DNA of 64,000 nt from Pantoea sp. At-9b. GTDB taxonomy: Bacteria; Pseudomonadota; Gammaproteobacteria; Enterobacterales; Enterobacteriaceae. The notes under the pieces are model-generated. The model was not told the DNA's origin, searched no databases, and saw only the letters and a program-made list of their open reading frames with translations. Positions 26,228 to 35,903 of this stretch are shown here, in pieces (position 1 is the stretch's first letter; each line of letters opens with the position of its first letter). The DNA is taken from NCBI RefSeq assembly GCF_000175935.2, contig NC_014837.1, positions 806,001-870,000 on the forward strand, read 5' to 3'. The position numbers and the translations under genes are program-made.

Positions 26228-26989
26228 ATGAAGGGACAAAGTCGCCTCGACCAGATTATGGACTATCTGAAAAGCCATAATCTGGTTACTGTTGAACAGC
26301 TGGTGAGTGCCATTTCAGCCTCACCGGCCACGATTCGCCGTGATCTGATCAAGCTGGATAAAGAAGGTGTGATTAGCCGCAGCCACGGCGGCGTTACCTT
26401 GAATCGCTTTATCCCTGCCCAGCCGACCACGCTGGAAAAAATGCAGCGTAACTTGGCGGAAAAGCAGGCGATTGCCCATTTTGCCGCCGGTTTTGTGCAG
26501 TCCGGGGATGCAGTGGTGCTGGATGCTGGCACCACGATGCTGGAACTGGCGCGTCAGTTAACCCATTTGCAGTTGCGGGTGATTACCGCCGACCTGCATA
26601 TCGCGCTGTTTTTGTCTGAATTCAAACAGATTGAGGTCACCATCATTGGTGGGCGCATCGATGATTCCAGCCAATCCTGCATTGGTGAACATGGCCGCCG
26701 TCTGTTGCGCAGTATCAACCCGGATGTCGCTTTTGTCAGTTGTAACTCGTGGAGCATTGAGCGCGGTATTACCACGCCAACGGAAGAGAAAGCCGGTCTG
26801 AAGATGGATTTGCTGGCGAATGCGCGTCGTCGGATTCTGCTGGCTGACAGCAGCAAATACGGTTCCTGGTCGTTGTTCTGCGCCGCACCGATTGACAGTC
26901 TGACCGATATCGTTACCGATGCGCGGCTGGATGATGAGGTATGTCGTCACTTGCGCGAGCGCGGTATTGCGCTGCAACTGACGGAATAA
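26228..26989 (+). CDS. DeoR-family transcriptional regulator
   Basis: 253 residues, starting six bases after the pdxA2 stop. The N-terminal DeoR helix-turn-helix is visible ([51 protein letters not shown]). The effector domain follows, with [13 protein letters not shown] and the late LLADSSKYG, a phosphosugar-binding pattern of the family. It is encoded last in the kinase operon and is probably its local repressor, responding to a phosphorylated intermediate. The repeats at 23912-23942 are its best candidate operator. A hairpin (27013-27055) follows. Confidence 0.93.
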   Translation: MKGQSRLDQIMDYLKSHNLVTVEQLVSAISASPATIRRDLIKLDKEGVISRSHGGVTLNRFIPAQPTTLEKMQRNLAEKQAIAHFAAGFVQSGDAVVLDAGTTMLELARQLTHLQLRVITADLHIALFLSEFKQIEVTIIGGRIDDSSQSCIGEHGRRLLRSINPDVAFVSCNSWSIERGITTPTEEKAGLKMDLLANARRRILLADSSKYGSWSLFCAAPIDSLTDIVTDARLDDEVCRHLRERGIALQLTE

Positions 26990-27012
26990 AGTGATTTACT
27001 CACTCTGCCGTG

Positions 27013-27055
27013 GCTCAAGAGTTCAGGCGCGCATGCGCCGAACTCGTTATTGAGC
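27013..27055. terminator. Nested hairpin after the DeoR gene
   Basis: An inner stem GAGTTC.GGCGC/GCGCCGAACTC and an outer GCTCAA/TTGAGC pair form an imperfect stem-loop about 25 bases after the DeoR stop. There is no T tract. It may stabilise mRNA ends rather than terminate. Confidence 0.4.
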
Positions 27056-27129
27056 ACGCTGACGCCAAGACATAGGCTATTTTCTGAATACCGTACTGAC
27101 GATAAATTGCGATATTTTTAGCGGAATGA

Positions 27130-27225
27130 TCAAAAATAGACTCTGCTATATGCAAAAAATATTATCATCGCCAGTATTATCACGGCCGTGATGAAAACCA
27201 GAAGATCGGCAAATAATTTACGCAT
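27130..27225 (-). CDS. 31-residue single-pass membrane peptide
   Basis: A short frame of 32 codons: a basic start (MRKLFADLL), a central run of about 17 strongly hydrophobic residues (VFITAVIILAMIIFFAY), and a short SRVYF end. An AAGAGG ribosome site lies six bases before the ATG, and the frame begins 10 bases after the ferric-reductase stop on the same strand. That is the layout of small membrane subunits of oxidoreductases (CydX-type) or of regulatory peptides. I do not recognise the family. The ribosome site, topology and spacing support a real gene, but 31 codons can arise by chance. Confidence 0.5.
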   Translation of the reverse strand: MRKLFADLLVFITAVIILAMIIFFAYSRVYF

Positions 27226-27235
27226 TTTCGCCTCT

Positions 27236-28552
27236 TTATACAAAATGATAGCGTTCTGAGTGGTATTTCGTTAACGGGACGTGCAGGGCTGCCAGCGTTT
27301 TTTCAATTTCATCCATCATTCTGTTCGGGCCGCAGATGAAATATTCATGTTGTTCATAGGGCGCTGGGATATAACGTTGTATCAGTTCACTGTTAATGAA
27401 ACCCGTTTCTCCCGTCCATTCTTTCGGGGGCTGTTCAAGAACATGTATGACCTGTAAATTAATCCTGTCTGACAATGTTTCCAGTTCTTCTCTGAAGGTA
27501 ATGCCATCCCAGTTTTTATTACCATATATCAGTATTATTGGACGTTTATCACCGTGATCGGCAAACGTTCGGATGATACTCATCATCGGGGTAATACCAA
27601 TCCCTCCGGCAATTAACACATGCATGTCCGCCGGATTACCTACAGTGAATGCGCCATAGGGGCCATCAATATAAACCCGCTTACCCGCAGTCACATTTCT
27701 GATCTTTCGGGTGTAATCGCCAGCATCTTGTATGGTCATTTCAATCGTCTCTTTCGCCATTTCCGCACTGGATGAAAAAGAGAAAGGATGAGACGTCAAT
27801 TTGAAAGGACTTCCCCAGACGTTCAGCCAGCCAAACTGACCAGGGGCAAAAGGAAAACCTGCATGACCAATAGGTTGCATCACCAACGTGGTGCTGCCTC
27901 CCCGTTCATTGCGCGTTGCGATGACCTGGTAGGGTTTTCGCAACATCAGAAAAGGCCGGACGATGCGGGTATAAATCAGCAGGCAGCACCAGAGTATGGC
28001 TAATCCTGTCCACAAGGCGCGTTTTAAGGGCGCATCTAAATAGAACCCCCAGGCAAATGTATGAAGTAGACCGGCACCAATCACCAGAACTGCCAGAATA
28101 ATATGAGTATAATGCCAAACCTCGTAGCTAATTTTGAGTTTCACACGCCACAGTGCCATCACCATTAAGGCAATAAGCGAATAGGTAGATATTGCCGCGA
28201 AGCGTGCCCGCCACGGGGCCTCAATAAAATTAAGCAGCGCCAGTCTTTCCGGTCGTAAAATAAAAAGGATGACAGGATGGGCAATAATCAGGGCCAGGGC
28301 TATAAAAGATATTTGTTTGTGAAAATGATAAATAATATCTTCCCCCCACGGACGTGTCACGGCACGAAAGCGAGCAGTAAGACCCACCTGTAATCCAAGA
28401 ATGGCCAGACCAGCATAACCTGCCGCAGCGGAAAACTCTGTCCAGAAATCCCTGGAGGGTGGGAGTGGACCGATCAGAAGAACAAATAATGGGCCTGCAG
28501 TGAAAAATAGATAGAACAATACCCAGAGGGTATTTCGTGTGAAAGTGTTCAT
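27236..28552 (-). CDS. Ferric-reductase-like membrane flavocytochrome
   Basis: 438 residues from ATG 28552, six bases inside an in-frame GTG. The N-terminal half has about six membrane spans carrying two H-x13-H pairs (H78/H92 and H150/H164), the spacing expected for two stacked b-type hemes in the FRE/NOX family. The C-terminal half is a ferredoxin-NADP reductase-type module with the FAD motif HPFSFSS, the NAD(P) motif GGIGITPMM and CGPNRMM near the end. It should move electrons from NAD(P)H across the inner membrane, for example to ferric iron. The acceptor is not known. It probably forms an operon with the 31-residue membrane peptide downstream. Confidence 0.9.
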   Translation of the reverse strand: MNTFTRNTLWVLFYLFFTAGPLFVLLIGPLPPSRDFWTEFSAAAGYAGLAILGLQVGLTARFRAVTRPWGEDIIYHFHKQISFIALALIIAHPVILFILRPERLALLNFIEAPWRARFAAISTYSLIALMVMALWRVKLKISYEVWHYTHIILAVLVIGAGLLHTFAWGFYLDAPLKRALWTGLAILWCCLLIYTRIVRPFLMLRKPYQVIATRNERGGSTTLVMQPIGHAGFPFAPGQFGWLNVWGSPFKLTSHPFSFSSSAEMAKETIEMTIQDAGDYTRKIRNVTAGKRVYIDGPYGAFTVGNPADMHVLIAGGIGITPMMSIIRTFADHGDKRPIILIYGNKNWDGITFREELETLSDRINLQVIHVLEQPPKEWTGETGFINSELIQRYIPAPYEQHEYFICGPNRMMDEIEKTLAALHVPLTKYHSERYHFV

Positions 28553-28581
28553 GTCCACAACCCCGTTCAGAGTTATTACGG

Positions 28582-28593
28582 ATTATATATCAT
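28582..28593 (-). promoter_or_regulatory. Possible -10 region of the ferric-reductase gene
   Basis: The minus strand reads TGATATATAAT, an extended -10-like element with no good -35, about 30 bases before the ATG at 28552. The rest of the gap to speD (28594-28777) shows nothing recognisable. Confidence 0.3.
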
Positions 28594-28777
28594 TAATTCT
28601 GCCATCAGCCTTATGTTGGTTAAATAATGGTCAATCCATGGTACATACGAAGCGTAGACGAACATCTATGTTTATACAAAATGATAACGGATAGTACCCG
28701 GGCGTGTGTTTCTTTATCGGGAGTATTCACGGGTATCTGAATAATGAATTTATTGATAAATTTTCGCGGCATCAAAG

Positions 28778-28803
28778 TATTGGCGGGCTGCTGCCCGCCA
28801 ATA
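28778..28803 (-). terminator. Strong hairpin downstream of speD
   Basis: Perfect 11-bp stem TATTGGCGGGC/GCCCGCCAATA with a TGCT loop, about 40 bases past the speD stop on the minus strand. Only a short CTTTG follows, so it may act with Rho or as an end-protecting stem. Confidence 0.6.
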
Positions 28804-28844
28804 AAGAAGGCAAAGATATGACTGGACCACTTCGGTGAAAGGCG

Positions 28845-29660
28845 TCAGAACGCGCCTGGCTTCAGGCCCACCGACGGAATATTGCGGCCGTAATAAATCT
28901 CCCGCATCTCTTGCCACAGTAAGTCGGTAATGCGCTGGTGCTCTTCCGGGCTAAGATCTTCAGGTTTGGTGTTGAACAGGTAATGCTTCAGGTCAAACTC
29001 TTTCAGTAACATCTTGGTGTGAAAGATGTTTTCCTGATATACGTTCACATCAAGCATGTCATACATCGACTTCATATCTTCCGACATAAAGTTTTGGATC
29101 GAGTTGATCGCGTGGTCGATGAAGTGTTTCACGCCATTCACGTCCCGGGTAAAGCCGCGCACGCGATAATCAATGGTGACGATGTCAGATTCCAACTGGT
29201 GAATCAGGTAATTCAACGCTTTCAGCGGTGAAATTACGCCGCAGGTCGAGACTTCGATATCAGCGCGGAAGGTGCATAAACCGCCTTCCGGGTGGCTCTC
29301 CGGATAGGTATGCACACAAATGTGGCTCTTATCGAGGTGCGCCACCACGGAGTTAGGCAGCGGGCCGGGATGTTCTGAGTTATCGATGTCTTTCGGATCG
29401 ATCGGCTCTTCGCTGACCAGAATGGTCACGCTCGCTCCCTGCGGTTCATAGTCCTGGCGTGCAATATTCAGCACGTTGGCCCCGATGATCGAGCAGGTTT
29501 CCGTCAGAATTTCCGTCAGACGGTTGGCGTTGTATTGCTCATCAATATAGGCGATGTAACCATCACGCTCGGCTTCAGTATTCGCATAGCAAATATCGTA
29601 AATACAAAAACTCAGGCTCTTTGTCAGGTTATTGAAGCCATGTAGTTTTAGCTTTTGCAA
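28845..29660 (-). CDS. speD: S-adenosylmethionine decarboxylase proenzyme
   Basis: A pyruvoyl enzyme that makes decarboxylated SAM for spermidine synthesis. The start is TTG 29660 after a strong AAGGGGGTGA. The E. coli gene also uses a TTG, and the residues following ([25 protein letters not shown]) align from position 2. Self-cleavage occurs before S112 in [18 protein letters not shown], exactly as in the E. coli protein. The chain is 271 residues. It is longer than E. coli's 264 because of a C-terminal SVGLKPGAF extension. It lies 28 bases after speE in the same operon. Confidence 0.97.
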   Translation of the reverse strand: MQKLKLHGFNNLTKSLSFCIYDICYANTEAERDGYIAYIDEQYNANRLTEILTETCSIIGANVLNIARQDYEPQGASVTILVSEEPIDPKDIDNSEHPGPLPNSVVAHLDKSHICVHTYPESHPEGGLCTFRADIEVSTCGVISPLKALNYLIHQLESDIVTIDYRVRGFTRDVNGVKHFIDHAINSIQNFMSEDMKSMYDMLDVNVYQENIFHTKMLLKEFDLKHYLFNTKPEDLSPEEHQRITDLLWQEMREIYYGRNIPSVGLKPGAF

Positions 29661-29688
29661 TTTCGTTCACCCCCTTATAAATATCCGG

Positions 29689-30552
29689 TCAGCGCGCGTC
29701 TGGCAGGGCATTCAGCAGATATTGCGGCAGGGCAAAGCTGCCAGTGTGGATTGCCGGATTGTAGTAACGGCAGTTCAGGCCAGCCGCCGCAAAACGCGAC
29801 TGCAAGGTGGCGCTATCAAGTTGACGTAACGCCGGATTGTCGCTGGCCCAGGCAAAGGTCATGATGCCGCCGTAATAGGTCGGAATCGCTGCCTGATAGA
29901 AGCTGACATCGGAAAAGTAGTGGCTGAGCTTGCGATGGCTGTTAACCGCCTCGTCCTGCTGTAAAAAGCACACGCCGTTCTGCGCGACAAAAATGCCGCC
30001 CGGGTTGAGCGCGTTTTTGCAACCGGCGTAGAATTCTGAGGTGAACAGACTCTCTCCCGGACCGATCGGGTCGGTACAGTCAGAGATGATCACATCGAAT
30101 TTCTCCTGCGTCTGGTTGACGAAGTTGACACCATCATCAATCACCAACTGCAAACGTGCATCGTCATAGGCACCGGCGCTGTGGTTCGGCAGATACTGTT
30201 GGCAGAAGCTCACCACCCCGGCATCGATCTCCACCATGGTGATCTGTTCGAGACGGGTATGACGTGACACCTCGCGCAACATGGCACCATCACCGCCGCC
30301 AATGATCAGCACGCGTTTCGCAGCCCCGTGCGCCAGGATCGGTACATGGGTCATCATTTCATGATAGATAAATTCATCGCGCTCGGTGGTTTGTACCACG
30401 CCGTCCAGCGCCATAACGCGACCGAAAGCCGCATTTTCAAAGATGACTAAGTCCTGGTGTGCAGTCTTCTCGCGGTAGAGTTCCTTTTCCACCGTGAAAT
30501 ACTGTCCGAAACCGGCATGAAGGGTTTCATACCACATTTCATTTTGGGCCAT
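29689..30552 (-). CDS. speE: Spermidine synthase
   Basis: An aminopropyltransferase that joins decarboxylated SAM and putrescine, giving spermidine and 5'-methylthioadenosine. The latter is recycled by MtnN (encoded at 57955). 287 residues from ATG 30552 ([19 protein letters not shown]). The frame extends 17 codons upstream, but the E. coli alignment and AGGAG site favour the internal start. Motifs are [15 protein letters not shown] (SAM pocket), VEIDAGVV, and the catalytic [15 protein letters not shown]. Confidence 0.97.
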   Translation of the reverse strand: MAQNEMWYETLHAGFGQYFTVEKELYREKTAHQDLVIFENAAFGRVMALDGVVQTTERDEFIYHEMMTHVPILAHGAAKRVLIIGGGDGAMLREVSRHTRLEQITMVEIDAGVVSFCQQYLPNHSAGAYDDARLQLVIDDGVNFVNQTQEKFDVIISDCTDPIGPGESLFTSEFYAGCKNALNPGGIFVAQNGVCFLQQDEAVNSHRKLSHYFSDVSFYQAAIPTYYGGIMTFAWASDNPALRQLDSATLQSRFAAAGLNCRYYNPAIHTGSFALPQYLLNALPDAR

Positions 30553-30660
30553 GATAGAGGCTCTCCTGTGATGACATCGCCATGAAAATGGGCGGCAAAT
30601 CATAGCGAATTATGACCGTGGTTGCACGGTCAAATGTTCAGCAGGTGAGCGGGCGGCGGG

Positions 30661-31008
30661 TTATTTCACGTAGGCGAGCAGGCTTAACGAGTCGCGCGCC
30701 AGTGACTTACATTTCTTGTCATTGGTGATGGCGATGCCGCTCAGATCTTTGTAACTGTCTTCGCCGAGCGCTTTCATGTTGAAGGTGCTGTAGTTGCTCA
30801 AATCCCAGCGGTTTTGCTGGGCGAAGAACACCAGCGCTTTGCGAATCTGTGCATCAGGTAAGTCCTGATAGCCGCAATCATTCTTCAGATAAACAAAAAC
30901 GGCGGTGAGATCAGCCAGATCTTCCGCTTCGGATTCGCTCAGGGCAAAGCTGGTGGAGGAGAAGCCAAGGAGTCCCGCCAGCAGCAGGATCTTGATGCTT
31001 TTCGTCAT
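30661..31008 (-). CDS. yacC: YacC family pilotin-like secreted protein
   Basis: 115 residues from ATG 31008, the same length as E. coli YacC. An ATG two codons earlier (31014) is also possible. The signal peptide of about 22 residues (LLLAGLLGFSSTSFA) is cleaved before LSESEAEDLADLTAVFVYLKNDCGY. Two cysteines (KNDCGYQ and KKCKSL) probably form a disulfide. The family is related to type II secretion pilotins, but no secretion genes are nearby and its role is unknown. Confidence 0.92.
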   Translation of the reverse strand: MTKSIKILLLAGLLGFSSTSFALSESEAEDLADLTAVFVYLKNDCGYQDLPDAQIRKALVFFAQQNRWDLSNYSTFNMKALGEDSYKDLSGIAITNDKKCKSLARDSLSLLAYVK

Positions 31009-31124
31009 AATCATTCTCAACAAGGGACAATAAACTGACGTTAGCACAGATATTGGCAGGATTCCGATAAATTTGCCGCCGGGCGGCGGGCTGCACTTTT
31101 TTTCGCCGCATTTTACACCAGCGC

Positions 31125-31155
31125 TTGACCCTCCCGCAGGGGCAAGGTTTACGCT
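31125..31155 (+). promoter_or_regulatory. CueR-type copper promoter of cueO
   Basis: -35 TTGACC at 31125-31130 and -10 TACGCT at 31150-31155 are separated by a 19-base spacer. It contains the dyad ACCCTCCC-GCAGGGGCAAGGT. The overlong spacer with an ACC...GGT dyad is the hallmark of MerR/CueR-activated copA and cueO promoters. Confidence 0.8.
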
Positions 31156-31184
31156 GAAGGCTTATGCACAATAAGGATATGAAT

Positions 31185-32798
31185 ATGCAACGTCGTCATT
31201 TTTTGAAGCTGACTGCCGCTCTGAGCGCGGCGGGTGCCCTGCCATTGTGGAGCCGCTCACTGATGGCCGCCACGCGTCCATTGTTGCCCATTCCCGCGCT
31301 GCTGGAAGCGGATGCGCATGGCAGCTATAACCTGATCGCCCAGGCTGGCACCAGCCAGTGGAACGGCAAAGCGGTGCCGACCTGGGGTTACAACGGCAGT
31401 CTGCTCGGCCCTGCGATTAGGTTGCCGCGCGGCAAACCGGTAAACGTCAATATCCATAACCGTCTGCCGGAAGCAACGACCGTCCACTGGCACGGGCTGG
31501 AAGTGCCCGGCGCGGTGGATGGCGGCCCACAGGCGGTTATTGCGCCGGGTGCCAGCCGCCAGGTGAGTTTTACCCCGGATCAGCCTGCGGCGACCTGTTG
31601 GTTTCATCCCCATCAGCATGGCAAAACCGGCCATCAGGTGGCACAGGGGCTGGCAGGATTGGTGTTGATCGAGGATGAGGCATCCGGCAAATTGCGCCTG
31701 CCGGTGCAGTGGGGTGTTGACGACGTGCCCCTGATTTTCCAGGACAAGCTACTGACGCAAGATGGCAGTCGCATCGATTATCAGCTCGATATTATGCGCG
31801 CGGCAGTGGGCTGGTTTGGCGACATGATGCTAACTAACGGCGCGCAATATCCACAGCATGCGGTACCGCGTGGCTGGCTGCGCCTGCGTTTACTGAACGG
31901 CTGCAATGCCCGTTCGCTGCATATTGCCACCAGCGATAAACGTCCGCTGTACGTGATTGGTAGTGATGGTGGTTTGCTGGCGGAGCCGGTGAAGGTAGAG
32001 AGTCTGCCGCTGCTACCCGGCGAACGTTTTGAGGTGATGGTGGATACCTCGGACGGCAAAGCCTTTGATATGGTGACGCTGCCGGTGACACAGATGGGTA
32101 TGATGCTGGCCCCGTTCGACCAACCGTTGCCGCTGGTGAACATCCTGCCGCTGCGCGTGATGGCGAGCGGTGCGTTGCCGGACAAACTGGTGGATCTGCC
32201 CTTGCTGCCTGCGACGGAGGGGCTGCAAACCCGCTGGCTGCAACTGATGATGGACCCACAACTCGACAGCCTGGGGATGAAAGCGCTGATGGATCGCTAC
32301 GGTGCGAAAGCGATGGGTAACCATCACGGCATGGCCATGCCTACAGACAAAAAGCCGATGGACATGAAGATGGACATGGGCGGCATGGCGATGGATCACG
32401 GCAATATGGCGATGGATCACAGCGGGCACGGCAAAGCTGCGCCGGGTTACGATTTCCACAATGGCAACAAAATCAATGGCGTTGCCTTTGATATGACGAA
32501 GCCGATGTTCGATGTGAAACTCGACAGCATGGAGAAATGGACTATCTCCGGCGAAGGCGACAGCATGTTGCATCCGTTCCACATCCACGGCACCCAGTTC
32601 CGTATTCTGTCAGAAAATGGCAAGCCGCCGGCACCGCATCGTCAGGGCTGGAAAGATATGGTCAGCGTCGACGGCTGGCGCAGTGAAGTGTTGGTACGCT
32701 TCAACTATGCCGCCAGCGCCGAACACGCCTATATGGCGCACTGTCACCTGCTGGAACATGAAGACACCGGCATGATGCTGGGTTTCACCGTGACCTAA
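31185..32798 (+). CDS. cueO: Multicopper oxidase CueO
   Basis: A periplasmic cuprous oxidase for copper tolerance, 537 residues from ATG 31185, chosen because AAGGA lies seven bases before it. ATGs at 31164 and 31179 are in frame but poorly placed. A Tat signal ([18 protein letters not shown]) begins the protein. Copper ligands are seen in [30 protein letters not shown] and the C-terminal [13 protein letters not shown]. The methionine/histidine-rich insert ([18 protein letters not shown] and following) that binds extra copper is present from about residue 385. It is controlled by the CueR-type promoter upstream. Confidence 0.98.
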   Translation: MQRRHFLKLTAALSAAGALPLWSRSLMAATRPLLPIPALLEADAHGSYNLIAQAGTSQWNGKAVPTWGYNGSLLGPAIRLPRGKPVNVNIHNRLPEATTVHWHGLEVPGAVDGGPQAVIAPGASRQVSFTPDQPAATCWFHPHQHGKTGHQVAQGLAGLVLIEDEASGKLRLPVQWGVDDVPLIFQDKLLTQDGSRIDYQLDIMRAAVGWFGDMMLTNGAQYPQHAVPRGWLRLRLLNGCNARSLHIATSDKRPLYVIGSDGGLLAEPVKVESLPLLPGERFEVMVDTSDGKAFDMVTLPVTQMGMMLAPFDQPLPLVNILPLRVMASGALPDKLVDLPLLPATEGLQTRWLQLMMDPQLDSLGMKALMDRYGAKAMGNHHGMAMPTDKKPMDMKMDMGGMAMDHGNMAMDHSGHGKAAPGYDFHNGNKINGVAFDMTKPMFDVKLDSMEKWTISGEGDSMLHPFHIHGTQFRILSENGKPPAPHRQGWKDMVSVDGWRSEVLVRFNYAASAEHAYMAHCHLLEHEDTGMMLGFTVT

Positions 32799-34075
32799 CT
32801 GGCTAACGCCTGCCGAATATCTTCAATTAAATCATCGGCATGTTCGATGCCGATGGAAAGCCGCACCGTGGCGTCAGTGATGCCAATGCGCTGGCGTATC
32901 TCGGCGGCGACCCCCGAATGGGTGGTGCTGGCCGGATGGCTGGCGAGCGATTCGGTGCCACCGAGGCTGACCGCCAGTTTGAACAGCGTCAGGGCGTTCA
33001 GGAAGCGAAACGCGGCGGGCTGGCCGCCGCGAATATCAAACGAGAAGGTCGAGCCTGCGCCAACGCATTGACGGCGAAAGGTTTCTCCCGCGCTGCTGTT
33101 CTTGTCCAGGAAGGGGAGCCAGTGCAGCTTCTCCACCTGCGGCTGATCACGCAGAAACGCTGCGACTAACGCCGCATTGTGCGCCGCTTTCTCCATGCGC
33201 AACGACAGCGTTTCCAGTGAACGACCAATCATCCAACTGGAGTGGGGATCAAGCTGGGTGCCAATCGCACTGCGTAACGCCCGTACCTGGTCGATCAGCG
33301 CCTTTTTACCCAGCACGGCACCGGCAATCAGGTCGGAGTGGCCGCCGACATATTTAGTTAATGAATAGAGCGACAGGTCAGCCCCCTGTTCCAGTGGGCG
33401 CTGAAAAATCGGTCCCAGCAGGGTGTTGTCACAGGCGATAATCGGACGGGAACCCTGATGCTGGGCAATCACTTCGGCGACTTCCACCATCAATTCAATA
33501 TCCACCAGGCTGTTGGTCGGGTTGGCGGGGGTTTCTACCAGAATCAACGCCACGCGCCCGCGTTGCCAGGCCAGTTTGGCCGCTTCGTGCACTTTCTCTT
33601 CATCGGTGCCATCGCTGAAGCCGACCGCTTTGATTTCGAGATTATGCAGCGTCTTGCTGAGCAGGGTTTCCGTGCCGCCGTACAGCGGCTGCGAATGCAA
33701 AATCACCTCACCTGGCCGGGCAAAGGTCAGCAAGGTGGTGGCAATTGCTGCCATCCCGGAAGAGAACAGGGCGGCGCGTTCTGCTCCTTCGTAAATCGCC
33801 AGTCGATCTTCGACAATTTCGCTATTGGGATGATTGAAGCGTGAATAGACCAGGCCGCCACGTTTCCCTTCGGGAGGTTCACGGCGTCCAGCGACAAAAT
33901 CAAAAAAATCTTTTCCCTCTTCGGCGCTGTTAAACACAAAAGTGGAGGTGAGGAACACCGGCGGTTTGACGGCACCTTCCGACAGGCGCGGATCGTAACC
34001 GTAATTCAGCATTTGCGTTTCGGGATGGAGCGACGAGTTGCCAGACGGCGATTTTTTGCTGGATGAAGAGGTCAT
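32795..34075 (-). CDS. Cystathionine gamma-synthase family PLP enzyme
   Basis: A 426-residue Cys/Met-metabolism PLP enzyme. The PLP lysine is in [16 protein letters not shown], the cofactor-ring residues in [15 protein letters not shown], the YGGTETLL loop follows, and the C-terminal [17 protein letters not shown] is diagnostic. It carries a serine-rich N-terminal extension (about 20 residues) before the fold. The family covers gamma-synthases, gamma-lyases and O-acetylhomoserine sulfhydrylases. The sequence does not decide between them. Its stop overlaps the convergent cueO stop by four bases. In E. coli this interval holds gcd. Confidence 0.9.
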   Translation of the reverse strand: MTSSSSKKSPSGNSSLHPETQMLNYGYDPRLSEGAVKPPVFLTSTFVFNSAEEGKDFFDFVAGRREPPEGKRGGLVYSRFNHPNSEIVEDRLAIYEGAERAALFSSGMAAIATTLLTFARPGEVILHSQPLYGGTETLLSKTLHNLEIKAVGFSDGTDEEKVHEAAKLAWQRGRVALILVETPANPTNSLVDIELMVEVAEVIAQHQGSRPIIACDNTLLGPIFQRPLEQGADLSLYSLTKYVGGHSDLIAGAVLGKKALIDQVRALRSAIGTQLDPHSSWMIGRSLETLSLRMEKAAHNAALVAAFLRDQPQVEKLHWLPFLDKNSSAGETFRRQCVGAGSTFSFDIRGGQPAAFRFLNALTLFKLAVSLGGTESLASHPASTTHSGVAAEIRQRIGITDATVRLSIGIEHADDLIEDIRQALAS

Positions 34076-34242
34076 AACGTCTCCGGATTGGCAGGGTAGA
34101 GGTCTGGGCGCTTTTTATACAGTTAACGTCAGAGCAATATTTTTCGCCACGGTAACGTTTGCGTTGTGTGCGCGGCGTCAGCGCTTAATTGGACTATGAT
34201 AGACTGCGTGGCTTTCTGAGACACCTAACCGGGCTGAATGCA

Positions 34243-34779
34243 ATGAAACACACTGTCGACGTGATGATCTCTGAGCAGGAGATCGCAACCCGTATTGCCG
34301 AACTGGGCAAACAGATTAGCGACCATTACCGCAACAGCGGCCGTGAGATGGTGCTGGTCGGGCTGTTACGCGGTTCCTTTATGTTTATGGCCGATCTGTG
34401 CCGCACCATTGAAGTGCCGCACGAAGTCGACTTTATGACCGCCTCCAGCTACGGCAGCGGCATGTCCACTACCCGTGATGTGAAGATCCTGAAAGATCTC
34501 GATGAAGATATTCGTGGCAAGGACGTGCTGATCGTTGAAGACATCATCGACTCCGGCAATACCCTGAGCAAAGTACGCGAGATTCTGCGTCTGCGTGAAC
34601 CCAACTCGCTGGCGATTTGTACCCTGCTGGACAAACCGGAACGCCGTGAAGTGGATGTCACCGTGGAATATGTTGGCTTCGCCATTCCGGACGAGTTTGT
34701 TGTCGGTTTTGGTATCGACTACGCTCAGCGCTACCGCCATCTGCCGTACATCGGCAAAGTCGTGCTGCTGGACGAGTAA
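34243..34779 (+). CDS. hpt: Hypoxanthine phosphoribosyltransferase
   Basis: Salvages hypoxanthine to IMP using PRPP. 178 residues from ATG 34243 ([14 protein letters not shown]), matching the E. coli protein in length. The longer frame from a TTG at 34189 has no support. The PRPP-binding motif [14 protein letters not shown] and the [15 protein letters not shown] loop are intact. The ribosome site is weak. Confidence 0.97.
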   Translation: MKHTVDVMISEQEIATRIAELGKQISDHYRNSGREMVLVGLLRGSFMFMADLCRTIEVPHEVDFMTASSYGSGMSTTRDVKILKDLDEDIRGKDVLIVEDIIDSGNTLSKVREILRLREPNSLAICTLLDKPERREVDVTVEYVGFAIPDEFVVGFGIDYAQRYRHLPYIGKVVLLDE

Positions 34780-34829
34780 CCGCACAATCTTCCAAGGCTA
34801 ACCTTTCCCGCCTGCGATAAGATGCGCAG

Positions 34830-34852
34830 CCCGTCGGCCAGTGGCTGACGGG
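34830..34852. terminator. Hairpin between hpt and yadG
   Basis: Ten-base stem CCCGTCGGCC/GGCTGACGGG (one G-U pair) with a 3-base loop, 50 bases after the hpt stop. It has no proper T tract. Confidence 0.4.
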
Positions 34853-34976
34853 TCGCTCTGTACGCGTTTCCCCGCGCTGCGCTGAGTGATAACATAATCT
34901 CTGCTAAACTCCTTTAAATTCACGACTTTTATCACCTACTCACTCATTTCTGATTACAACAGGGTATGGATTCGCA

Positions 34977-35903
34977 ATGACTTATGCACTGGAACTTTCC
35001 GGGCTGACCAAGACCTATCCCGGCGGCGTACAGGCGCTGAAAGGGATCGATCTCAGCGTGGAAGCAGGTGATTTTTATGCCTTACTGGGGCCGAACGGTG
35101 CCGGTAAGTCCACCACTATCGGCATTATCAGCTCGCTGGTGAATAAATCTGGCGGCAGCGTGCGGGTGTTCGGCTATGACCTGGAAAAGGACGTGGTCAA
35201 TGCCAAGCGTCAGCTGGGACTGGTACCGCAGGAATTCAACTTCAACCCGTTTGAGACCGTGTTGCAGATTGTGGTCAATCAGGCCGGTTATTACGGTGTG
35301 GAACGTCGTGAAGCGAATATTCGCGCCGAAAAATACCTGAAACAGCTCGATCTGTGGGGTAAACGCAACGAACGTGCGCGCATGTTGTCAGGAGGGATGA
35401 AACGCCGCCTGATGATCGCCCGTGCCCTGATGCACGAGCCCAAGCTGCTGATCCTCGATGAGCCGACCGCCGGGGTCGATATCGAACTGCGTCGCTCCAT
35501 GTGGGTGTTCCTGAAGGAGCTGAATGCGCAGGGCACCACCATCATTCTGACCACCCACTACCTGGAAGAGGCAGAGATGCTGTGCCGCAATATCGGCATT
35601 ATCCAGAGCGGTGAGCTGGTGGAAAACACCTCGATGAAAGGGCTGCTCTCCAAGCTGCAATCCGAAACCTTTATCCTTGATTTAGCGCCGCGCAGCCCGC
35701 TGCCGAAGTTGGAAGGTTTCCAGTATCGCCTCGTCGATACCTCTACGCTGGAAGTGGAGGTGATGCGTGAGCAGGGACTGAACAGCGTTTTCAGCCAGCT
35801 CAGTGCGCAAGGTGTGCAGGTGCTGAGTATGCGTAACAAAGCCAACCGCCTTGAGGAGCTGTTTGTCAGCCTGGTGCAGGGAAAAACAGGAGCCAAAGCA
35901 TGA
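34977..35903 (+). CDS. yadG: ABC transporter ATP-binding protein YadG
   Basis: 308 residues, full-length match to E. coli YadG. Walker A is GPNGAGKST (about 41-49), signature LSGGMKRR (about 140-147), Walker B LLILDEPTAGVD, and the H-loop LTTHYLEEAE. A C-terminal domain of about 80 residues follows (LDLAPRSPLPKLEG...). It powers the permease encoded next, overlapping by four bases. The transported compound is unknown. Unlike E. coli, no carbonic anhydrase gene (can) separates it from hpt. Confidence 0.97.
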   Translation: MTYALELSGLTKTYPGGVQALKGIDLSVEAGDFYALLGPNGAGKSTTIGIISSLVNKSGGSVRVFGYDLEKDVVNAKRQLGLVPQEFNFNPFETVLQIVVNQAGYYGVERREANIRAEKYLKQLDLWGKRNERARMLSGGMKRRLMIARALMHEPKLLILDEPTAGVDIELRRSMWVFLKELNAQGTTIILTTHYLEEAEMLCRNIGIIQSGELVENTSMKGLLSKLQSETFILDLAPRSPLPKLEGFQYRLVDTSTLEVEVMREQGLNSVFSQLSAQGVQVLSMRNKANRLEELFVSLVQGKTGAKA

